DNA from: Udeniomyces pyricola
Taxonomy: Eukaryota > Basidiomycota > Tremellomycetes > Cystofilobasidiales > Mrakiaceae
Direction: 5' to 3'
Length of the DNA: 64,000 nt
NCBI GenBank assembly: GCA_039545295.1
Contig: BCIK01000005.1
Location: 127,268 to 191,267 of the forward strand
In this document: positions 36,563-47,297 of the stretch, in pieces
Layout of the letters: each line of letters opens with the position of its first letter
Numbering within the stretch: position 1 is the first letter of the stretch
Made by a program: the position numbers and the translations under genes
The notes under the pieces: model-generated
The model's database searches: none
Seen by the model: only the letters and a program-made list of their open reading frames with translations
Told to the model about the DNA's origin: nothing

Positions 36563-36890
36563 TTTGTCTCCTGACTGCAGAAGGGATCTAGATATGAAAA
36601 GGGTCAGGGTACTCATCATCAGCGTTATTTCTTTTTCTTTCTTCTTCTTCCTCTTTTCTCTTCGACACTCCTGATCACAGTTCATCGTGTGGGACCTCCG
36701 GGACGACCAGAGTTGGCTCGCGACGATCCCAGACCGAGGAGCCGCCCAGGGTACGCTCTTCAACTCGCAAGGCATGCCCAAGCTGGTCTATTACGAGGTC
36801 GTCGCTCGACTCCAACGATTCCTTGACGGAGGGGCCGAGGTGTGCGCTACGAGTGCCGGAACGGATTACTGTGTCATCAAAGGCTACTGA
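34613..36890 (+). CDS. secreted GH10 endo-1,4-beta-xylanase
   Basis: Hydrolyses the beta-1,4 backbone of xylan outside the cell. Nine exons, 34613-34838, 34937-35009, 35128-35226, 35336-35538, 35655-35819, 35868-36038, 36147-36280, 36403-36459 and 36681-36890, give 445 residues. A clear signal peptide is present (MSASLLLSLLLLAPGLAVA). The GH10 barrel follows: ENDCKMFSW; RGHNTFWHSQRPPWL; SWDVVNEPW, with the acid/base Glu; FINDSN; IDGLGIQSHW; AITELDVWVP, with the nucleophile Glu; and FIVWDLRDDQSWL. Several N-x-S/T glycosylation sites are visible. No carbohydrate-binding module or Ser/Thr linker is present, so it is a single-domain enzyme. Both catalytic Glu residues are intact. The last intron contains a 37-unit CT microsatellite. 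The gene implies use of plant hemicellulose. Confidence 0.94.
36479..36552 (+). repeat. (CT)37 microsatellite in xylanase intron 8
   Basis: A perfect CT dinucleotide run of about 74 nt, starting about 20 nt after the donor of the last intron (36460-36680). Confidence 0.9.
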
Positions 36891-37529
36891 ATGATGTTGG
36901 CACGGTCTTGCAAAAGAACTTCTTTGGGGGGGAGGGGGGAGTGTTTTTCTTGTGGAGCATGGAAGAGTCGGGCGTTAAGCTTTGAGCTTTTGTGTGAGCT
37001 GAAGTTGCCGGTTCAGATGGATGAGTTGTTTCTTGTTGTATATCTAGTCAACCAACCCTCTTGAACCCCTCCATCGCGTTGTATTGTTAGATTGTATGCA
37101 CGTTCTTCTTCTTCTTCTTGGACGACTTCTTTTTTCTTCTCCTTTTTTTTTTTTCGACGATCGACTCCCCACGTTGTTTTGAGTTGTTCACGTCGACTCG
37201 AAACTATCCACGAGTGGCAGCAGCGATGTGATCATGCTGCGATGGGATAAGGGTTGTAGACTCCGAGTCAATTGATACATTGATCACCGTGCGCGACACG
37301 GCCTCTCACATCTCATGATTCTTCTACACGGCAACTATTAGCAAACGCACGGGAAATTCCACGTCGATCTCAATTCTTGTCAAAAAGAAACGGAAACGAA
37401 ACGGAGAGGAACATCAACATATGAAATCAATCCCAAACTCTATCCGATTCCCCCCCCCCCCTCCTTCCCCCTCCCCCTCAAAGAAGCCTCAAAGAAGTCT
37501 TCATGATTCAGATCTCGAAGCTACTCAAT
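36891..37529. other. convergent 3' regions
   Basis: About 640 bp, T-rich with TTC repeats (about 37100-37130) and a C run (37450-37461). No gene was recognised. Confidence 0.55.
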
Positions 37530-39392
37530 CTAATAGATCTGATCCCTCCTTGCATATCGATCTGTCGATTCATCCGGCGACCACGTACCCTCGTTCCCGA
37601 CCCTTGTACGAGCAGCAGGTCTTTGAGGGTCCCAGTACTCCACCTTGTCCCTCAGACCATGAGTCTCTCGGTCAATGATACCCTTAGGGAGCGGCAAGAG
37701 ACGGCCTTCGATCGTCCCTTCATCGTACAACGTCAACCCCGAGTCCATCGAGGACCGAACGGGATAATCCACTGAACGACGAGGTTGACGACGGAAAGGC
37801 GTACCGGAGTAGTCGTTAGAGTCGAGCTCGAAGTCGTCGAGGTGATCAGAGTGACGGACCGATGTCGAGGTTGGATGAATGTGAGAAGGAGAAGGTGGGA
37901 GTGGGACGTAAGCGGTGATTCGGTCCTTGGGAGCCGGTCGACTACTCGGACAAGAGCGAGGTGAAGATCTCAAAGTGGGTGAGGAAGGGGAGATAGATGG
38001 AGAGAGAGAAGGAGAGTGAAAAGGAGGAGTTGGGATAGGTTGGAAAAGGAGATCACAATGCCCTTTCTGAGTCGAGGACTGAAACTTTCCTGCCGAATGA
38101 TACGAAGGAGACGGAGGAGGTCTCAGTGAGCCGATGTGGGACGGTCGAACCAAAGGTGAGAGAGGATCGGGAAGGGATAGAGGTGGGATCTCGCCTTCGT
38201 CGTCGCCATACTGATCGTCATCAAGTTGACCCAGCGAGCTCTGAGGCGTGAACCACCCCGTGCGAGGGGAGGGTGAGTGATGAGAGATGAGAGGAGATAC
38301 CCCAACCGAGGAAGGGGAATGATGAAACGAGGCAAAAGGAGGTAAAGGGGATGGTGGCGCTGGAAACGTCGTCGATGAGGACACATGTCGGATGCTGACC
38401 GATGTCGAATGGGCTCGGGCAGGTGGGTCCCGAACAGTATACGCCTGATGCATCTCCGGCCCAGGGTGGAGGGATAGCGGATGAAGAGAGTTGGAAGGGG
38501 ATACGGGTGGTACGAAGGGTTCGTCCGACGTCGAGGAACAAGGTGTATTGAGACCAGCGGAGATCAAAGGTGATCGGGCTTGGGGATCAAAAGGAAGCAG
38601 GTTCAGCCGGCATGGTCGAGGTCGTGTCATCGTCCCAGCGCCAATGAAGGGAGAGGCTGGTAGTGGGACGTCTTGAGGTGCAAGCAAAGGTCGACGACGT
38701 GGGGGACTTGACGACGTAGAGTAAGTCGATTGAACCTCGAGGCTCGTCGTTGTGCTCGCTGCCGTTGCCGCTGCAGTGCGATCTGCCGTTCGGTACGCTC
38801 TAGACTTGACGGACGAACTCGAACCATATCCATTGGTCCCACTTGGTTTCCTCCTAGGACCACTCCCACCCTTCCGGTGGACGCTCTGGCGCCAAGTGCC
38901 AACTCGCATCCGATGGGGACCCCCACCATACATCCCTCTTGCTCCTCCTCCTGGCAACGTGACGGCCCATTCCTGTTCGAGCTTTCGAATGTCGAGTCGT
39001 CTCAAAACCTCGTCTCTATATCTTGAGGCCTCGGTTGCACCACTCCCGTTCCTCACTGAAACTGAGGGAAACGTGGCCAACGATCGCGTCGGAGCGGGAC
39101 CGTAGCCGATGGCGGTGTATGAGACCTCGCTCTGAGGCGAGAGAAGGTGGGCTGCTGGGGGGAAGAAGTCGGGGTATGGCGACGCCTGCGACGAAGGTGG
39201 AGGGTAAGGAGCTTGGTATCCGGTATCGTAGGAGTGCAAACCAGGATTGGTGAGGTAAAACCCTCCCAAAAATTGGGGATGGGTAGGAAACGAGGATATC
39301 GGGGGAGGAGAGGAAGGAAGAGCGTTGCGACCGCGACGACCGGGACCTGCCGATCTGTCGTGTTGTCGGGCCTTAGATGAAGCGTGTCCCAT
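37530..39392 (-). CDS. Ser/Pro-rich orphan protein with N-myristoylation-like start
   Basis: No family was recognised. It is a single uninterrupted minus-strand frame of 620 residues from ATG 39392. An in-frame ATG at 39458 would add 22 residues. From 39392 the protein begins MGHASSKARQ. This fits the N-myristoyltransferase pattern of Met-Gly with Ser at position 6 and a basic residue after it, so a membrane-anchored protein is plausible. The only ordered-looking segment is near residues 125-150 (ASRYRDEVLRRLDIRKLEQE, predicted helix). The rest is Pro/Ser-rich with many basic SP/TP sites (RRKPS, PPSPS). It is one of very few intron-free genes here. Its composition is Ser/Pro-rich like the large orphan at 17-23 kb, but no sequence similarity is evident. 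Confidence 0.6.
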   Translation of the reverse strand: MGHASSKARQHDRSAGPGRRGRNALPSSPPPISSFPTHPQFLGGFYLTNPGLHSYDTGYQAPYPPPSSQASPYPDFFPPAAHLLSPQSEVSYTAIGYGPAPTRSLATFPSVSVRNGSGATEASRYRDEVLRRLDIRKLEQEWAVTLPGGGARGMYGGGPHRMRVGTWRQSVHRKGGSGPRRKPSGTNGYGSSSSVKSRAYRTADRTAAATAASTTTSLEVQSTYSTSSSPPRRRPLLAPQDVPLPASPFIGAGTMTRPRPCRLNLLPFDPQARSPLISAGLNTPCSSTSDEPFVPPVSPSNSLHPLSLHPGPEMHQAYTVRDPPARAHSTSVSIRHVSSSTTFPAPPSPLPPFASFHHSPSSVGVSPLISHHSPSPRTGWFTPQSSLGQLDDDQYGDDEGEIPPLSLPDPLSPLVRPSHIGSLRPPPSPSYHSAGKFQSSTQKGHCDLLFQPIPTPPFHSPSLSPSISPSSPTLRSSPRSCPSSRPAPKDRITAYVPLPPSPSHIHPTSTSVRHSDHLDDFELDSNDYSGTPFRRQPRRSVDYPVRSSMDSGLTLYDEGTIEGRLLPLPKGIIDRETHGLRDKVEYWDPQRPAARTRVGNEGTWSPDESTDRYARRDQIY

Positions 39393-41545
39393 CAGATATT
39401 GGATGCAAAGACCAGCTTGCAGGAGAGGATGAACGGAAGAAGGGAAGAGGGCAGACAATGCGAACAGAAAAGGTCAAGAGAAACGCCGCTATGCAGCATG
39501 GATAGGGGGTGGCTTGTCCGAAACGGAAGCCGCAAGCCACCCTTAATCATTTACGGTCGCGAGACGGCCGAGACCGCTGAAGCACTAACGATAGGGTGAG
39601 CATACAATCATTCGGGTCAGATGCAGACGATGTCAAGAGGGACAAGTAGGAAGTCGAGAACAGCTTGCGAGCGTCGAAGCAAACGAGATCAGTTTCCCCA
39701 GGCCGCTGCTATCATCCAGTTGGTGATGATGGATCATGACCCAAAATGACTGCCACATTGATACCTCAACGCGCACTCTCCATCCCAACTTGAACGATAA
39801 GCCACACCAATCTTCATTACTGATATGCGCCTCAGACTTCGAGAACGTTTTCTTGCCAACGTCGCTGGGAAGCAAGCAGAAGAAAGAAAAAAACGTTTCG
39901 ACCGATTGGTGTCAAGTCAAACTCGCTCGGAAGTTCCCTGAGGAGACCAGCGAGTCCTGTTGCCCCGGCATGGTGTCATCATCGGCTGGAGTATTTGTGC
40001 GTACTGAGTCACGAGGAGGTACAGATAGGTCGGAAACAAAACGGGCAAAGGAGCAGGAAACAACACATCATATTAAAAAGCGCAAGGAAAAGGAAGGGGG
40101 GGAAGAAGTGGGGAAAGTGTGGCAATATACAGTCTGTTCGTCATAAAGGTGAAGACACAAAGATGTCAGTAAACTAACTTGAGCGTGTCAAAGGATGCAG
40201 TGGAGGCAAAAGCCATACAACGATACAGGCAGGAGAAGAGAGAGGGTAGAAAAGGAAGGGTTCAGGGCAGTTGCGCTCGAGTTCGGGGCAGTCGTCAGGC
40301 TCGAAAGAGCCCTCAGGGTCTAATTAAAACTTTTTTTGAACATCATGTAGAAAGGTGGATGGAGAAGGAATGATGGACCTGATAAGGCAAGCGGACTTAC
40401 GTATTCGAGCTGACGAGAGGAGACAGCGGTTCCTGCGACAGGGAGAGGGCAGGGTCAAAAAGAAGGCAGGATGTGTGTAGAGGCAAGATGATGCCGAACT
40501 TTTCACGGCACGCCCGAGTTGGATATTGAGCGTGATATGTGACATGTAACGAGTCCGGCTCGTCTCGTAACTCTGTAGCCCCTATTCGACGTTCAAAGCT
40601 CGAATTTCGAATTTCGAAGCTCAAAGTTCACATCCGATTATCCACGTCGTGCGTGTTAATCGGCCGCCAGCGGCATTAAGTTGCTACAAGGCGCAAAATA
40701 ACATCGTGCACTGATCATGTAGGCCACTTCAATTCTGACAGATGTTCTTCTGATCTCGACGCAAATGTACCATTCGAAAGAACAATACGCCGTAGATGCG
40801 CCGTGGAAGCGAGACGTCATATATCATGGCGCGATTGCGGAGCGGGGTGTGATGTATATGCGATTCCGTTCAATGCACGTGGCACAAATTCTATGGCCTG
40901 GTGTGTGAGTGATTGCTGCCGTTGGTTTACGAACGTATTACGTGTATCTATGTATGAGTTGCATAAGTATACGTGTGCATCAACTGCATGTACTCACAAA
41001 ATACCATCGAAGCACCTCCCAGCAAGGCCCATGCCACATCGATCATGCCGAGCGCGCGCGAGCTCCGACGCGGGTTTTGCTCCGGCGATTTTGCATCCTC
41101 AAGCCGTTCGAGGCCTGAGATGGTGATGAACGAGAGCACTTGTGAATCGATCATGATTCGAAGATATACGCGGTGCGGAAGTATCGCAGACGGCAGTGGA
41201 GATCGTGGAGAGGAGGAAATCGGCACTTAAATTTTAAACACAAGGCGAGAGGAGGGAAAATTGAAGCTTGAAGCTTGAAGCTTGGAGCTCTGAAGCGGCG
41301 TGAAAACCAAGGAACATCTTGGAAACAGAGCGTCGGAGCAAGCCGAAGCCATGAAGATGTTAATTGACGTAACCATTCATGACTTGCACTGATCACAATC
41401 CCGATCGGCCCCTGATTCTCTCATATTGGTCAATCTCAGTGTGGAGCATGTCAATCTCGCCACATTTAGCTGAGACCTTGAGCGCTTGGACTTTAGTGGC
41501 GTGTGAAACTCTGAAGGATATGTTCTGTATGACATTGTACTAGGT

Positions 41546-41551
41546 ACGCGT
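41546..41551. promoter_or_regulatory. ACGCGT (MCB-like) hexamer upstream of cyclin
   Basis: Exact match to the MluI cell-cycle box core that MBF binds in yeasts, about 1.4 kb before the cyclin ATG. It is one of three in this region. A lone hexamer is weak evidence. Confidence 0.25.
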
Positions 41552-42198
41552 ATGCGTAGAGCTTGTAGTGTTCGTTTCTTCGATCTTTCCCGTACTGCGC
41601 GCGTCACGGTGTCAACGTTCGACGTCGATACATGTGACAGTAACCGCGATATTTGCACGCCCTGCGCATCGTGTCTATCACACACGTACCGGATAAACCT
41701 CTTAGCTCGGCCGGCATCACATTGATGTGCAGTTCAGCAGGCTATATACTCGCGCACGACTCGGACCCTAGCTTGACGGCTTGACGTCGCCTGTAAACTG
41801 TACGAGCGGCCTCCGCATGATCGACCCATTGTACTAGTGGGCCGGGGGCCATGCATATACATGCGGTATAAACGCCGACGATTGCCAGTAGGACAACGTC
41901 CGACATTTGCGCGCACCATATATATGAGGAAGATATGTGTTGAAACCCGTCTAGCCAAGATCGATCAGGTGGAAGGAACGAAAAGAGAGATTAGCGATTA
42001 ACGATGATCAACGTATCATATACCAACCCAAATTCTCGGCGGCCACGAACTTACCAGGCCTTTCCCGACAGTCGGACCGTCATTTCGAGGTTCTAGCTTT
42101 CTAGCTTTGAGCCTTTCAATTCTGAGGCTGAGGCGCTGAGGTTCGTCACGTCGGTGAGCAAGCACACATCGCGCAGTAAGCGGATCGAGCGACGGTTA

Positions 42199-42204
42199 AC
42201 GCGT
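42199..42204. promoter_or_regulatory. ACGCGT (MCB-like) hexamer upstream of cyclin
   Basis: Second exact ACGCGT, about 760 bp before the cyclin ATG, embedded in GGTTAACGCGTGAACGGTTA. Confidence 0.3.
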
Positions 42205-42350
42205 GAACGGTTAATGGATCAACGGGTCCCTCCCAAAAGCCCGAGAGTGTCTTTCCTTGCGCTTTCTATATGTGAGGCAGGCGTACGCATGCTATGCATG
42301 TGCCGGTAGGCGGCCGGCGAGCAGCTTGCATGAGGGACGTTGGATGCGAG

Positions 42351-42356
42351 ACGCGT
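42351..42356. promoter_or_regulatory. ACGCGT (MCB-like) hexamer upstream of cyclin
   Basis: Third exact ACGCGT, about 600 bp before the cyclin ATG and 150 bp from the second copy. Confidence 0.3.
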
Positions 42357-42958
42357 GTATCATATGTCAGCTTGGGCATCAAGCTGAAAATCTGTCAGCT
42401 GGCTGCTCGTGCCAAGACTGTTGGCGTCGAATGTCGAGGCCCGATTAAGGGACAGCTAGTACACACGTATCATGCCTTACAGTCCGCGCAGCCTGGCATG
42501 GCCTCTCCTTTCTCCGGCCGCAGTTCCGTTACGAACGGCCTGCCGCTTCGCAACCTTCTTGCAACACCGAGGCGAGATCCCCTCCGGGCTCCTCCTTGCT
42601 TGCTTTTTCTTCCTTTTCCTTGTCTTTAGATCGAGGCCCCCTTCTCCCCTCTGTCCCTCACGCCGACCACCAACCCCCCCCCCCCTTTCTCTTCTTTCCT
42701 CTCGTGGTCTGAGCTCCTCTTCCACCCCTTCTTCATCGTCTTTGTGGCCGGTCCCAACTTCATCCTTCGCCTCAACACGCAGTCACGAGCCCCGGCGTCC
42801 ACTCATCCTCACACTTGTAAAGCGGCCCCGCCCTTGCAGCTAGCTTCTCCTGCTCTAGTCGTTCTCCGCCTTCCTACTTTCGACCGCGACACCTTGACTT
42901 GCTTCCTAGCGGTTTGTCGCTGGTACTCGTTTCTCCGCCATCCATTCCTACGCCTCTG

Positions 42959-45418
42959 ATGCATTGCGTTCCATCATCGAGTGGTCGGGCCCTCAAGGAT
43001 CTTGTGAGAGTCGAGGCTGACGTCGATACCCTGGTCAAGAACCTTCCTCAGGGTCTCATGCGATTTGTAGGTGAGTGCTTGCGGGTCGATTGGTAGCTTC
43101 GGTTGGGCAGGAAGGATGAACGTGGCGAAGGTCTACGTAGGGTTTGTTTAAAAGAAGGGTAAAAACAAACTCAGAGGCGCAGGAAGAGCCCGAGAAGGAA
43201 GACGAACCTGTTTCAACAAACGCTTTGGTCCACTCGGCTCCCTTCCCCTTGTCTGCCGCCTTTTTGGACCGCCTTTGATTTTTCATCTACCATGCTATAT
43301 CAATCGCCTTTGTTCTTTCTAGCTTGCGATCTATACTAATCAATTCCTATCGATTGTCTCCTCCACGTTGAATGTTCTTCCATCCCTTCCTCGGTCCGGC
43401 CTCGCTGTTGCTTTCCTGCCATCTTCTCCCTTCTTGCCCCCGGCGCCTCCCCCATGGCGCTGCCGTCCAATTCCGCCGATCGCCCATGATCCGACCGATC
43501 ACGAAACTCTCGGCTAGCCGAGATGACGACCTTCATCTTGGCCTCCTCCCCCATCGCCCTCTCCTCTCATGCCATCGTAGCTACCCCTGATTTGTATGAA
43601 TCGCCGCTCGCCCAGTCCCAGTTGCATCGTCAGCCTGACGGCCTATATGCAAGCACCGGTCCAACGACTCCGCCTCGGTCCCGCTCGTCCCGGTCGTCAG
43701 TTTCGACGACTGCTTCCTTTTTCGGCCGCCCAATTCTTGGTCTTCCCTCTCGCCTCGGATCGCAACCCCACCCCGATTTACCTCTTCATGATTGCAATTC
43801 GGCCAGGACCTTGGCTCCGTGCTCGTCCTTCCCCTCACCGCCATCCTCGTACTCGGCCGCCCTGCCAGCGAGACTTGCTCCTTCGCCGTCGCTCCTCAAC
43901 CTCGTCGGCACCGTACTCGGGACATCCAAACTGAGCCCGCAAGTTTCCTTACTCGCGTTGCTGTACATAGATCGCTATAAGACGGCTCTCGGTGGCGCTG
44001 GCGTTGGCACTCTCGGTGAAGCGAGAGTTGGACCCCTGGGTCCAGGTTCGGAGGGCAACGTTTGGCTTGCGGCAGTGATGCTGGCAAACAAGTGAGTTGT
44101 CGTGCATATATACCCCCATGTCCCTTCATCTTTTCCGACATCCGTGTCCCTCAAGCTTCTTCACGATCTCGAGCAGAATCAGAGTTTATTGTTGACACAC
44201 GGCATTTCTCTCTTTTTTTTTTTTGTAGAACCTTGGACGACAACACCTTCACCAACCGTACTTGGGCTGAGATTAGCCACGCCAAGCTCGTTGAGCTGAA
44301 CAGAGCGGAGAGTACGTATCTTTTCCCAAGAGTTCTATTCATTTTGCATTTGCATGCTGACGTCACCACGTTCAATTCCTACAGGTCACTTTCTGAATCA
44401 CATTTCCTTCGATCTCTGGACCTCGACTTCCGAATTTGCCGCCTTCCTCACTCGACTTTCGCATCTACATGCCGACCGCCTCGCCGCTGTCGCGTCGTTT
44501 GAGGCAGAGCTTCTCGTCACTCTACCGAACCCAGTACCCTCGGCTCCCGGCCCTATCTGTGGCTCCATTCCGACGTCATCCATCTCGAATTCGCTGCCTT
44601 CACTTGTCCTTGGCGACCGGAACGTCGGCCTTCACCCCAACCAGCAAGGGTTCTACCCGAGCCCTCGCCTATCTTATCCAAACCAACTCCCTCCTCTCTC
44701 TTCCAATCGCCACCGGGAGCTTTCTGCGGGCTCATCTACCCGCAACCTTATCCAGACCAAGCGAAGTGCAGCTGAATCTTTTGGTTGCTCTCCTGTGTCG
44801 GCCCCTCCCTTGGTTTACCCCTCGGGTGTCGGCCAGATACTCCAACCCCCTGCCAAACGACAGCATACGGATTCGATCTACCCTCTGCATCCCCTACAGC
44901 GACTCCAGCTGCAGCCGGTCTTTTCCCAGCCATCCGCTTCCCGTCCGAGCTCCGTCTCCTCCTCGGTCGCAGATCCTCTGTCTGCTCCCCAACCGTCCTA
45001 TCATCAAATCTCGCTTCGATCCCAGACGCCCCGCTACTTTGCCCCTACAGACTTGTCTAGCCAACTGCAGTTCGCGTACGATGTGTTGCCGGAACGTTCT
45101 CGAGGCACCTTGGGAGGCAGTTGCACCGACATGACCCAGCTTCGACCACTCTCCGCCGTCTACCCTATATCCCACATGCCAACGTATGCTTCTCATGCCT
45201 TCGCATTCCGACCGCTTGTGCAGTCGTCCGACGCTGCACCCTTGTGCGCGTATACTGGCGATACGGCATTGGACCCCATGGGCTTCAGCGGTCGGGTTGA
45301 TCAAGAAAACATACCGCCTAAGGCACTCTCCTTGATTTCTGAATATCCCGAAGATGCGTCGAGCCGATCTGACCGGCTAGGGCACGAGATCGATTGGTGG
45401 AGGAGAGCCATCTCATGA
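42959..45418 (+). CDS. PCL-type cyclin with long Ser/Pro-rich C-terminus
   Basis: Regulatory subunit for a cyclin-dependent kinase, most like fungal Pho85 cyclins of the Pcl1/Pcl2 group. Four exons, 42959-43070, 43518-44091, 44229-44311 and 44385-45418, give 600 residues. The cyclin box is spread over exons 1-4: ALKDLVRVEADVDTLVKNL, a Ser/Pro-rich insertion (residues about 60-150), then SLLALLYIDRYK, GSEGNVWLAAVMLANKTL, and DDNTFTNRTWAEIS followed by LVELNRAESHFLNHISFDLW. The last 320 residues are disordered, rich in Ser, Pro, Leu and Gln, with SP sites. They end near DQENIPPKALSLISEYPED. Exon 1 was assigned because its phase-1 donor joins exon 2 exactly in frame. If it were not used, the protein would start at ATG 43523. 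Cell-cycle regulation is suggested, not shown, by upstream ACGCGT hexamers. Confidence 0.82.
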
Positions 45419-47297
45419 TCAATTGCTGGCTTCGTGCTGCATGACCCCTGCCCCCCTTCCCTCCCACCCATGTTTCAGTTTAACAATCCTTTTCGTTTCT
45501 CGTTCTACCTCACGAATTCATTGAGTCATCTTTGTCTCCTCACCATTGTATCTTGCATTCATTCTCATACACGCTCTCGCGATTTTCCTTCACACATACG
45601 TTTGACACTTCCTTCCGTTTCTTAGGTCTCCTGTATGCATCTCTCTTCATCTGCAGCTCTTTTCCCTTCCATATCTACCATCAGCATAGCCATCTCTTTC
45701 TCACATCATATATCTTTACCACCCGCTCGACGCACACTGTCTCTCCTCTAGCTTTGGTCTCTAACGACTCCGCTCTTCCTTGCCTGCGCTTTGTTTTTCT
45801 CCTGGCCTCCTTCCGTCATTCTCAACCCATTCACGAACACCGCATACATCCATTACACACTGTCATTCTCGATCTCCTCACCATACATTGTCCACTCAAC
45901 CTTGAATTAACATGCTTCCTGACTCATGTTTCGGTGCACATAGATCACCATATCGCAACAGTCATATATACAAATAGTAGTAGTATAGTGCAGTGTCCTT
46001 GTCGCGGTGATAAGCCTGCTCGGTGCAGCGCGGCGTCGACCGAATTGACCAGCTTTACTTATCTGATCATTTTCGTCTATATATCGTATCTGCAATTCCT
46101 TTCATTCCGATCTTTCGCCGGCTTTTCCTTGGAGCTGCAACGCTACCGCACGACTCGATGCCGGACAAGAGCACGTACGTACGTACGTACGTGACACCCA
46201 TGCCAGCGCGTAGTGTGCCATCATGCATGCAATATATATTGTATTTCAACGTGTATATGGTTGCGTACGGCGTGTCCTCGAAGCCTCAAAGTCGAAACAG
46301 TTCAGTACAATAGACAATCGCCGACGGATCGAACGAGGAGCGCCCAGTTTCCTCGGTTGTAATTTTAGCCTGTAATCATCTTAATATAATCACCCCTCTT
46401 AATTGTATAAGCTCTCATGCGATCTCACGTTCTCCATCTGGCTTGCAGTCTTGTCAAAGTAAGTTCCTCTAGTCGGCAAGCTGGTGACAAAGCCGAAGTT
46501 AGTGATCGTAAAGCCGAACTGATGTGTATAGTACATATGAATCACATATGCGGTCGCTGGTCGATCATAGTCGAGTGGGTGCGCAGAAACGAACGAGCGC
46601 GCTCGATCAAACATCGATCAGATCGGCCGGCTGGGTAGTTATAATAATGGGTGGTAGCATACTGACATGATCAGCCTCGACCTCGACGCCTCGGATCTCG
46701 TCGACTCGACATCTGAATCCATCACGTCCTCTTCGATCGTTGATTGCTAACGTTTCCTCACTCTCTGCACTGACGTCGAACAAGCGATCACTCATCGTCA
46801 ACCGGCGTTTTCCCTCCGGCACTGCCTTTCTCTGCCTGATTGCGAGATAAGGGGAAGACGCCGAGAGAGGGGGCGTCTTTGTCGCGCCCGCCATTCCATG
46901 CTAACGCTGCCCACGGCCTTGGCACTCATCTGTACGAGCCACCCGAAGGCTCCGTCTCAATCGCCAAACCGTCCGCTGGAGAGTGATTTTCGCGTATCAT
47001 GTACCTCTTGGGACTGGGGTCTCCTGCTTAGCTGGCTGGAGATTACCTTGCCTTGGCCAAACTGACGACCATCGTCTATCCTTAGCCCCGTCTTGGGACC
47101 TATTTCGTACGATCACTGACGTTCATCGCTTTCCCTTCCACACCTCCCGACCCTTGTTGCTCACGTCGTTGACTCTCTAACATCACCCATCTCGGCTACT
47201 CCGTCACTGTGCAATCCCAAAACCCTCAATCTCCTCTCCACGCGCTTCTCATTTCTTACCGTCCAACAAGCTTCTCAACCCCACTTCATCCGATCCC
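45419..47297. other. long intergenic region, cyclin 3' side and LrgAB promoter
   Basis: About 1.9 kb. A 220-codon open frame at 45532-46194 is T/C-rich, without protein character. A tandem ACGT run lies at about 46173-46192. An A/T-richer part (46300-46560) and a C/T-rich leader from about 47120 follow. No gene was recognised. Confidence 0.5.

Larger units (their letters stand above)
39393..42958. other. 3.6-kb gene-free region upstream of the cyclin
   Basis: The longest stretch without a supported gene. It is visibly richer in A/T than its surroundings and lacks C/T-rich leaders until about 42,580. It contains only short open frames without splice support. Short iterated motifs occur, for example GAAGCTT three times in a row at about 41263-41283, and TTTCGAA repeats near 40608. 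Three ACGCGT hexamers lie at 41546, 42199 and 42351. It may be an extended cyclin promoter or contain non-coding transcripts. No tRNA-like B box was seen. Confidence 0.5.

Noticed and set aside
39393..42958. tRNA genes or a centromere in the gene desert
   Set aside because: No GGTTCGANTCC-type B box or cloverleaf was seen. A/T enrichment is mild and no long repeats or transposon remnants are visible.
45532..46194. 220-codon + strand open frame after the cyclin
   Set aside because: Composition follows T/C-rich DNA, no motif or plausible start context. Best read as 3' untranslated/intergenic.
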